Source of the DNA: DALYLB01 sp033763135
GTDB taxonomy: Bacteria > Acidobacteriota > Blastocatellia > RBC074
Direction of reading: 5' to 3'
NCBI GenBank assembly: GCA_033763135.1
Contig: JANRKY010000229.1
Span: 1-64,000 of the forward strand
DNA: 64,000 bases
Shown: positions 58,077-64,000 of the stretch, piece after piece
Numbering within the stretch: position 1 is the stretch's first letter
How the letters are laid out: each line of letters opens with the position of its first letter
Notes under the pieces: model-generated
Databases searched by the model: none
What the model was told of the DNA's origin: nothing
The model's input: only the letters and a program-made list of their open reading frames with translations
Translations under genes and position numbers: made by a program

Positions 58077-59375
58077 TCATCTGAACTTCGGTGTCCCGCT
58101 TCGAATCTCTTCAAAGCTCCGCTGATACGTTTCCCGATACACCTCGATCGCCTCGTCCTCGGAGGGCAGGCGCAGCCCGTCGGTGAAGCGGTTCATATAG
58201 GCGAAATTCCCGCATTGCAGCAGAAGTTCGAGCGCGCCCTGTGGGGTGAACTCTTTTTCGAGCGCGGCGTAATCGGCCTTCGTCAGGCCGACGGGGTCGC
58301 GGGTGATCTTGCGGGCGAAGAGGACGGCGACGCGTTCGCGCGGCGTGAGCGCGGAATCGTCCCTGGCCATGGCCATGAGCTTCGCCGGATCGACGCCCAG
58401 GCGGCGCAGCCCGAGCACCTGATGCAGCGTGCAATAGCGGCATCCGTTCGCCATCGAGATCGCGAACGAGACATGAAGCTTGATCTCCCGGTTGACGGTG
58501 TTGTATTCGCGCGAGACGTTCGTATAGGCCCGCCACGCGCGCGTGACGCCCGGCACGAGCAGAAAGGCGCGCTGCGAATTGGCGATGCCGAGGCCGAGCC
58601 CGTTCGGATTCCGGGCCTGCTCCTGCGCCGCGGCGAGCGTCGCGGCGACCGACGCCATCTCGTCATCCGTGACCAGCGCGACGCGCGCCGTCGTCGGCGC
58701 GAACGCCGGCGGCGCGACGCGCGCGACCGGCGCCTCGATCGCCCACCTCTCGACCGGCAGGTTCGTCCCCTCGCAGAATCGCACAAAATAGTTGAAGAAC
58801 GCGGTCGTCATCGTCAACTCGACGATCTGCGAGTCGTTGAAGAGGGCGCGCGTCTTCTGAAATTCCGCCTCGCCCACGCCGTGAATGTCCCGGGTGAGCA
58901 GTTCCGCATAGCGCAGCGCCGCCTGCTCCGCGGGCGTGAGCGATGCGACGCTGTTCGCCTGGAGCTGCGCCAGCAACTGCGTTCCCCGCTCGCTCGCGCG
59001 GAGCAGCCGCTGCAGATGGACCGCCGGATAGACGCTGCCATAGACCTGCGCGATCCGCAGCCCCATGGCCATCTTCGTCTCGGGCGGAATCGTTCCGGCA
59101 TGGAGATAGGCCTTGAACGCGCCGGCGAAGGGCGCAGCGGCCTTTGGAAGCAGGGCGAGCGCGCGCGCGTAATTTGGCGTCCGGCCCGGTTCGAGCGCGT
59201 CCGCGCCGCGCAAGGCCTCGGCGCCGTCCGCCGCGAGCGGGACGTTGGGCTGCGCGTTTATCTTCTCTCTCGCCGCCCGATTCAGCGCGTCGAGCGAGAC
59301 CAGCGAAGCCTTCTCCTGCGCGATGCAGACCGTCAGCAGCAACGAGACGAGCAGGGGCGTAAGCAACATTCTCAT
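58077..59375 (-). CDS. Secreted carboxymuconolactone decarboxylase/AhpD-like protein
   Basis: 432 residues with a signal peptide (about 1-19, ending CIAQ). Two helical AhpD-like halves are visible. The C-terminal one has the redox motif NGCRYCTLHQ (CxxC plus His) typical of AhpD peroxidase-type folds. In the N-terminal half the motif is absent. The start at 59375 has AGGAA 5 bases upstream. The substrate and the reason for export are unknown. It stands alone, with a 150-base gap before the response regulator gene. Confidence 0.85.
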   Translation of the reverse strand: MRMLLTPLLVSLLLTVCIAQEKASLVSLDALNRAAREKINAQPNVPLAADGAEALRGADALEPGRTPNYARALALLPKAAAPFAGAFKAYLHAGTIPPETKMAMGLRIAQVYGSVYPAVHLQRLLRASERGTQLLAQLQANSVASLTPAEQAALRYAELLTRDIHGVGEAEFQKTRALFNDSQIVELTMTTAFFNYFVRFCEGTNLPVERWAIEAPVARVAPPAFAPTTARVALVTDDEMASVAATLAAAQEQARNPNGLGLGIANSQRAFLLVPGVTRAWRAYTNVSREYNTVNREIKLHVSFAISMANGCRYCTLHQVLGLRRLGVDPAKLMAMARDDSALTPRERVAVLFARKITRDPVGLTKADYAALEKEFTPQGALELLLQCGNFAYMNRFTDGLRLPSEDEAIEVYRETYQRSFEEIRSGTPKFR

Positions 59376-59528
59376 AAGCGTTCCTTGATTTCGGGTTGTA
59401 CGTCGATTGGGCGGGGAGCATACCACGGCCGCGCCAGGCTGTCTTGCGCCCGCAGGAGGAGTCCGAACTCATACTTTCGGTTGATCTCCGGGCCGGTAGA
59501 GCGTCAGCGCGGTTCCGTTGTCGGAAGG

Positions 59529-60167
59529 CTAATCGAGGTGAACCAGGCCGCGCTGCAGGGCGGAGGTCGCCGCCTGCGTGCGATCGGTGACGCCGAGCTT
59601 GGAGAGGAGCGAGTTGATGTGGGATTTGACGGTGGCCTCGGAGATGGCCAGTTCGGCGGAGATCTCACGGTTGCTGCGGCCGCGGACGATGAGTTGGAGA
59701 ACCTGCATTTCGCGGGCGGTCAGTTCCTGGCCGGCGACGCGCTCGGCCAGCCGCTGGGCGACGGGAGCGGGAATGCGGCGCGCGCCGGCATGGACCGAGC
59801 GGATCGCGTCGAGCAGCTCGTCATACGACATGCCCTTCAACAGATAGCCCTGCGCGCCCGCCTGGAGCGCGCGATAGATGTCTTCATCGCCGTCGAACGT
59901 GGTGAGCACGATGATGCGGGCCGCGGAAAACTCCTGCCGTATGGCCTTCGTCGCATCGACGCCGCCCATGCCGGGCAGGCGCAGGTCCATCAACGCGATG
60001 TCGGGCCGATGCTCCCGGAAGAGCGCGATCGCCTGCGCGCCGTCCGCGGCCTCCGCGACGACCGTCAGATCCGGCTCGCTGTTGATCAACGCAACCACGC
60101 CCTTGCGAACGATCTGATGATCGTCCACCACCAGGACCCGGATTGGTTCTCCGCCATTGCTGCTCAT
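59529..60167 (-). CDS. NarL/FixJ-family response regulator
   Basis: 212 residues. The receiver domain has the acidic pair Asp15/Asp16 (VLVVDDHQ), phosphoacceptor Asp61 (IALMDLRLPGMGG), Thr and Lys of the switch (VLTTFDG, YLLKG). The C-terminal LuxR helix-turn-helix is complete (LTAREMQVLQLIVRGRSNREISAELAISEATVKSHINSLLSKLG). It lies downstream of the sensor kinase on the same strand, 173 bases away, with a repeat in the gap. It is probably the kinase's partner. Confidence 0.95.
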   Translation of the reverse strand: MSSNGGEPIRVLVVDDHQIVRKGVVALINSEPDLTVVAEAADGAQAIALFREHRPDIALMDLRLPGMGGVDATKAIRQEFSAARIIVLTTFDGDEDIYRALQAGAQGYLLKGMSYDELLDAIRSVHAGARRIPAPVAQRLAERVAGQELTAREMQVLQLIVRGRSNREISAELAISEATVKSHINSLLSKLGVTDRTQAATSALQRGLVHLD

Positions 60168-60235
60168 AAATCTCGCTTTACCATTACGCCGCCGCGGCGC
60201 GCTCTAAATCAGGCCCGACAAAATTCGGCCACAAG

Positions 60236-60305
60236 AGGAATGGACAGGATGGACAGGATTTTTCAGGATTCACAGGACTCACATTGGTACATTCTGTCTA
60301 TCCTT
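60236..60305. repeat. ACAGGATGGACAGGAT dispersed repeat, copy 3 (degenerate)
   Basis: The left arm, GGAATGGACAGGATGGACAG and TTTTTCAGGATT, matches the copy at 39296. The right arm is decayed (ATTCTGTCTATCCT). It lies between the kinase and regulator genes. Confidence 0.85.
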
Positions 60306-60340
60306 TGCCGTCCGAATGTCTTTGGGGCCCGATCCAGCGC

Positions 60341-63300
60341 TTACCCGCCGAGCGGGATTTCGACCGAGACCTCGGTTCCCTGGTGCGGGCGGCTGGAGAC
60401 GGTCAGCCGCCCGCCGAGCTGCGCGGCGCGTTCGCGCATGCCGAGGAGGCCGAAGTGGCCGTCGGCGGCGCCGCGGAGCGTCGCCGCGTCGAAGCCTCGT
60501 CCATTGTCGCGCACGCAGAGGCGAAGCGTCTTCTCTTCGTAGGTCAATTCGATGGCGATGCGGGTCGCCGCGGCGTGTTTGACGACGTTGGTCATGGCCT
60601 CCTGGCCGATGCGCAGGAGGTGGTCCTCGATTGCGCGATCGAGCCGGCGAAAGGCGCCGTGCACTTCGACCTGGACCTCGATGGCGCCGCCGCCGATGAG
60701 TCGCCTGGCGATCTGGCCCAGCGCGGCGGGGAGATCGCGCTCTTCGAGCGCCTGAGAGCGAAGGTCCCAGACCGATCGTCGCGCTTCGGCCAGGCTGTCG
60801 CGAACCAGCGCGCGCGCCTCATCGAGATGCGTGCGGGCGTTCTGCGGAGCGACGGCCAGCATGCGGGCGACGAGCTCCAGTTGCACGGAGATTCCCGCAA
60901 AGCCCTGCGCGAGCGTGTCGTGGATCTCGCGGGCGATCCGGGTGCGTTCGGCGAGCACTGCGGAGAACTCCCGTTCGATCCGCCGCACCCGCGCACGATA
61001 CCACCCCCAACCGCCAAGCGCGAGCGTCAGCAGACAGAGGCCATAGAACCACCAGGTGCGATAGAAGTGCGGCCGGAGTCTGAGATCGAGCGCGGCGCCC
61101 GCCAGATTCCACACGCCGTCATTGTTGCTGGCCTGGACCCGGAACCGGTAACTGCCCGCGGGGACGTTGGTGTACGAAGCGACGCGGCGCGTTCCGGCAT
61201 CGATCCAGTCCGGGTCGAAGCCTTCGAGCCGGTATTTGAAAGCGACCTTCGCCGGCGCGGCGAAGCTCAGGCCGGCATAATAGAACTCGATTCGCGCCTT
61301 GCCCGGCGGCACGTCGACCGGGGCCGCCAGAGAAAGCGGCTGCTCGTCGACGACGACCTGTTCGATGACGACCGCCGGCGGCTGCGCATTGAGCCGCAGA
61401 TGGAGCGGGTCGATCACGGCCGCGCCCTTGACGGTCGCGAACCAGAGCCTGCCGTCGCGGGTCTTCCAGCCGGCGGGCGAGCCGCCGCCGCTGCATTCGC
61501 GCGTCTCCATCCCGTCGGCCGTTCCGTAGAGGAGCTGGTTGATCGGACGGGTCTCGCCCGCCTGGCGCGCATTGAGCTCTTCGCGGCTGACCCGGATGAC
61601 GCCCTTGTTCGAACTCATCCAGAGATAGCCCGCATCGTCTTCCAGAATGTGATGGATCACATCGTCCGGGAGCCCGTCCTTGAGCGTAAACTGCGTGAAG
61701 CGCCCATCGCGAAACCGGTTCAGCCCGCCGCCGCGCGTCCCGATCCAGAGCACGCCGTCGGCGTCTTCATAAAGCGCGGTCACCGTCTCGTTCGCGAGGC
61801 CCGCACCGCTCGTCCATGTAGAGATCGCGCCCTCCTTGAAGCGGCTCACGCCGCCGATCGTGCCGATCCAGAGGCTGCCGTCGCGCCCCTCACAGAGCGG
61901 CCCGATCAGGTCGCTGCCCAGCCCGTCGAGAACCGTGAAGGAGGCGAACCGCCCCTCGCGAAACCGGGCCAGTCCCTTCCGCGTCCCGATCCAGAGGCTC
62001 CCCGCGCGATCGACGAGCAGCGACCGGATCTGATCATCAATCAGGCCGTCGCGAACGGTGTAGGTCCGTTCGCCCGTTCCGGGGCGCCATCGCATCAAGC
62101 CCTGCGGCGTCCCCAGCCAGAGCGCGCCGTCGCGATCCTCGGCGATTGCCTGGAGGTCGATCTCCGGCCGGCCGGGTCTCCCGGGCACGGGCGCCATCCC
62201 GCCCTCTCGAAACTGATTCAGCCCGGCCTGCGTTCCCACCCAGAGACCGCCGGCGCGATCCTCATAGATCGCGCGAACCAGATTGGCGGACAGCCCCTGC
62301 CGCGTCGTATGAGACGTGAACTTGCGCTCGCTGAGCTGGCTGAGCCCGCCCGCCTCCGTTCCCACCCACAGGCTGCCTTCGCGATCTTCACAGAGCGCGA
62401 GAATCCGATTTCCGGCCAGCCCTTCCTGTCCGGCGAAGGCTGCCAGCCGGCCGTTCCAGAACCGGGCCAGCCCGCCGGAGGCCCCGATCCAGAGGCGCCC
62501 TTCCCGGCCCGCGTGCAGCAGATCGACGCGCTCGCCGGGCAGGCCCTGCCGGGTCGTATAGCTCGCAAACGACCCGTTCCGCCACTCGTTCAATCCGCCA
62601 GGCGTGCCGAACCAGAGACGCCCGGTGCTGTCCTGCGCGATCGCCAGGATGCTGTCGTTCAGCAGACCGTCGCGGCGGGTGTAGCTCTGAAACCGGCCGT
62701 CGGCGTAGACCGTCAGGCCCTCCGTCGTCCCGATCCAGAGCCGCCCGCGCAGATCGATCAGGAGCGCCGTGACCGCGTCGCCGGCGAGCCCCTCCCTTCG
62801 CGAATACCGCGTGAAGGCCCCATCCCGAAAGCGGGTCAGCCCCGCCGCGGTTCCGATCCAGAGCGTCCCGTCGCGGTCCTCGACGATCTTCCCGATGCTG
62901 TTGTGCGAGATCCCGTCGCGGGTCGTGTAGGTGGTGAACTTGCCGTCGCGAACCCGATTCAGCCCGTCGGGCGTCCCGATCCACAGGTTGCCCGCGCGAT
63001 CCTCAAAGACCGCTCCCGCCTCGTTGTTCGCCAGACCGTCCCGCGTGGTGAAGGCCGTGAAGCGCCCCTGCCGGAACTGAACGAGCCCGCCGGGCGTGCT
63101 GATCCAGAGGCTCCCGGCCCGATCTTCATACAACGCGCGAATCTCGTTGTGCGGCAACTCCGGCGCGCTTCGCTTGTCGAAGGTCGTGAACCGGATGCCG
63201 TCGAATCGCGCGAGCCCGTCCTTCGTGCCGATCCACAGATATCCGTTGCGCGTCTGGAGCACGACCGGCGCCGTGTTCTGCGGCAGCCCCTGTTCGGTCT

Positions 63301-63433
63301 GCCAGACGGTATGGCCGTATCGCACGGTCTCCGGGCCCTGCGCGCGCACAGGCGCCTCCGCATCGAAGATCCCGCATACCATCGCCGGCCACGCGGCCAG
63401 CAGGATCGCCGCGCGAACGATTGCCCGTCTCAT
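60341..63433 (-). CDS. Propeller sensor histidine kinase (reg_prop, Y_Y_Y, HisKA_3, HATPase)
   Basis: 1030 residues. After a signal sequence (about 1-18), some 14 two-component-regulator propeller repeats of the form G.LWIGT..GL.R...G.F run to about 640, enough for two seven-bladed propellers in the periplasm. A Y_Y_Y Ig-like domain follows, ending in VPAGSYRFRVQASNNDGVWN. One membrane helix comes next (FYGLCLLTLALGGWGW). The HisKA_3 phosphoacceptor is His838 (REIHDTLAQGFAG), then HATPase (NGRGFDAATLRG). There is no receiver, unlike the related hybrid systems. Its start overlaps the serine hydrolase stop by 4 bases. The ligand is probably a carbohydrate or similar, by family analogy. Confidence 0.95.
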   Translation of the reverse strand: MRRAIVRAAILLAAWPAMVCGIFDAEAPVRAQGPETVRYGHTVWQTEQGLPQNTAPVVLQTRNGYLWIGTKDGLARFDGIRFTTFDKRSAPELPHNEIRALYEDRAGSLWISTPGGLVQFRQGRFTAFTTRDGLANNEAGAVFEDRAGNLWIGTPDGLNRVRDGKFTTYTTRDGISHNSIGKIVEDRDGTLWIGTAAGLTRFRDGAFTRYSRREGLAGDAVTALLIDLRGRLWIGTTEGLTVYADGRFQSYTRRDGLLNDSILAIAQDSTGRLWFGTPGGLNEWRNGSFASYTTRQGLPGERVDLLHAGREGRLWIGASGGLARFWNGRLAAFAGQEGLAGNRILALCEDREGSLWVGTEAGGLSQLSERKFTSHTTRQGLSANLVRAIYEDRAGGLWVGTQAGLNQFREGGMAPVPGRPGRPEIDLQAIAEDRDGALWLGTPQGLMRWRPGTGERTYTVRDGLIDDQIRSLLVDRAGSLWIGTRKGLARFREGRFASFTVLDGLGSDLIGPLCEGRDGSLWIGTIGGVSRFKEGAISTWTSGAGLANETVTALYEDADGVLWIGTRGGGLNRFRDGRFTQFTLKDGLPDDVIHHILEDDAGYLWMSSNKGVIRVSREELNARQAGETRPINQLLYGTADGMETRECSGGGSPAGWKTRDGRLWFATVKGAAVIDPLHLRLNAQPPAVVIEQVVVDEQPLSLAAPVDVPPGKARIEFYYAGLSFAAPAKVAFKYRLEGFDPDWIDAGTRRVASYTNVPAGSYRFRVQASNNDGVWNLAGAALDLRLRPHFYRTWWFYGLCLLTLALGGWGWYRARVRRIEREFSAVLAERTRIAREIHDTLAQGFAGISVQLELVARMLAVAPQNARTHLDEARALVRDSLAEARRSVWDLRSQALEERDLPAALGQIARRLIGGGAIEVQVEVHGAFRRLDRAIEDHLLRIGQEAMTNVVKHAAATRIAIELTYEEKTLRLCVRDNGRGFDAATLRGAADGHFGLLGMRERAAQLGGRLTVSSRPHQGTEVSVEIPLGG

Positions 63434-64000
63434 TGCGCCGGCGCTTTCGCGGGAACCTTTCGAAAATTCGCGCCCAGAAAGCGAAGACCATCGACCTCGC
63501 CGTCCGCGCCGATCGAGAAGGCCAGCGTCTCGGTCCGCACGCGCTCTTCCGTCGGCATGAAGGTGTCGTAATGAAAGTGATCGAGGCGGGTCTTGAGATT
63601 GCTCCAGGCGAGAACGAGCCGATCGTCGGCGACCGAGATCTCGGCCTTCCCATAGGCGGCGTCTTCATAGATTCCGGCATAGGCGGCGAGCTCGCGCGTG
63701 GGACGGGTCTCCTTCTTTCGCGCGGCGAAACGCGTCATCACCTCGCGGACGGTCTCGCCCTCGAACTTCTTCGCCGCCTCGCCGATGAACGTGTTCCAGT
63801 CCTTGCGCGGCAGCCCGAGCAGCAGATCCATCACGTTGTAACAGACCGCTTCGGGCATCTGCACCCCGTTCAGATTGGCGACCACGGCGACGCCGATCCG
63901 CGCGCGCGGATCGAGCACGATGCTCGCGCGAAACCCGTCGATCGTTCCGCCGTGCATGACCAGCTTGTGGCCGCGATAGTCGTTGATGAACCAGCCGAGG
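63430..64000 (-). CDS. Serine hydrolase (beta-lactamase family), C-terminal part; 5' end outside window
   Basis: The frame is open to the window edge; the visible product begins LGWFINDYRGHKLVMHGGTI. The HGG motif corresponds to the third (KTG-like) box of class C beta-lactamase/penicillin-binding hydrolases. The rest (VREVMTRFAARKKE, ELAAYAGIYEDAAYGKAEISV) is a DUF3471-type C-terminal domain. The catalytic SxxK lies outside. Its stop codon overlaps the sensor kinase start (ATGA), so it is first in an operon with the kinase and regulator. Confidence 0.88.
   Translation of the reverse strand, partial: LGWFINDYRGHKLVMHGGTIDGFRASIVLDPRARIGVAVVANLNGVQMPEAVCYNVMDLLLGLPRKDWNTFIGEAAKKFEGETVREVMTRFAARKKETRPTRELAAYAGIYEDAAYGKAEISVADDRLVLAWSNLKTRLDHFHYDTFMPTEERVRTETLAFSIGADGEVDGLRFLGANFRKVPAKAPAQ

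Noticed and set aside
60284..63571. 1095-residue repetitive open frame antisense to the sensor kinase
   Set aside because: Its repeats are the reverse reading of the propeller repeats of the kinase.

Overview
The window is high-GC bacterial chromosome with few gaps between genes. It most likely comes from an Acidobacteriota member. This is inferred from an Oar-like TonB-dependent receptor with a carboxypeptidase-regulatory domain, a Planctomycete-type cytochrome c/DUF1549/DUF1553 protein, Tat-tagged Gfo/Idh and enolase-superfamily enzymes, GMC oxidoreductases with a gluconate-2-dehydrogenase-subunit-3 partner, a propeller sensor kinase, and many palindromic dispersed repeats between genes. 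The class cannot be fixed from the sequence alone.

Layout. 1-9.0 kb is mostly housekeeping: ruvA (cut by the window edge) and ruvB, a secreted coiled-coil/M15-like protein, a MEMO-family protein, a SRAP abasic-site protein, an SDR plus membrane coiled-coil pair, and a sodium/solute symporter. 9.3-24.1 kb is a complete two-gene Tc (toxin complex) locus on the minus strand. A 2403-residue TcB-TcC fusion comes first, then a 2510-residue TcA, with a terminator-like hairpin between them. The last ~266 residues of the fusion, after the Rhs core, form a lower-GC effector domain with an apparent Ser-Asp-His alpha/beta-hydrolase triad. 24.6-34.1 kb holds a thioester alpha-2-macroglobulin with unusual inserted modules and the TonB-dependent receptor.

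34.4-41.7 kb is a sugar-acid catabolic region: DapA-family lyase, IlvD/Edd dehydratase, Uma2-family protein, anion/cation-type MFS carrier, HpaI-family aldolase and a glucarate-dehydratase-like enzyme. 41.7-54.5 kb is a mostly minus-strand block of exported redox and hydrolytic proteins: cytochrome-type DUF1553 protein, Gfo/Idh oxidoreductase, RraA-like protein, GMC oxidoreductase, M19 dipeptidase, GMC partner subunit and a small cytochrome. A second GMC enzyme is divergent. 55.4-58.0 kb is a visibly lower-GC accessory island. It has its own sigma70-like promoter with an 11-bp palindrome on the -35, a truncated small gene, the C-terminal half of a QueC-like protein, an XRE/ImmA-IrrE metallopeptidase regulator and a PIN-like protein. 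The layout suggests the scar of a defence-type cassette. 58-64 kb has an AhpD-like protein and a serine hydrolase - sensor kinase - response regulator cluster.

The most interesting items are the Tc toxin with its hydrolase-type effector, the eroded QueC/ImmA/PIN island, the pseudopilin-like insertions in the alpha-2-macroglobulin, and several dispersed palindromic repeat families, one of which appears to have entered a conserved coding region.
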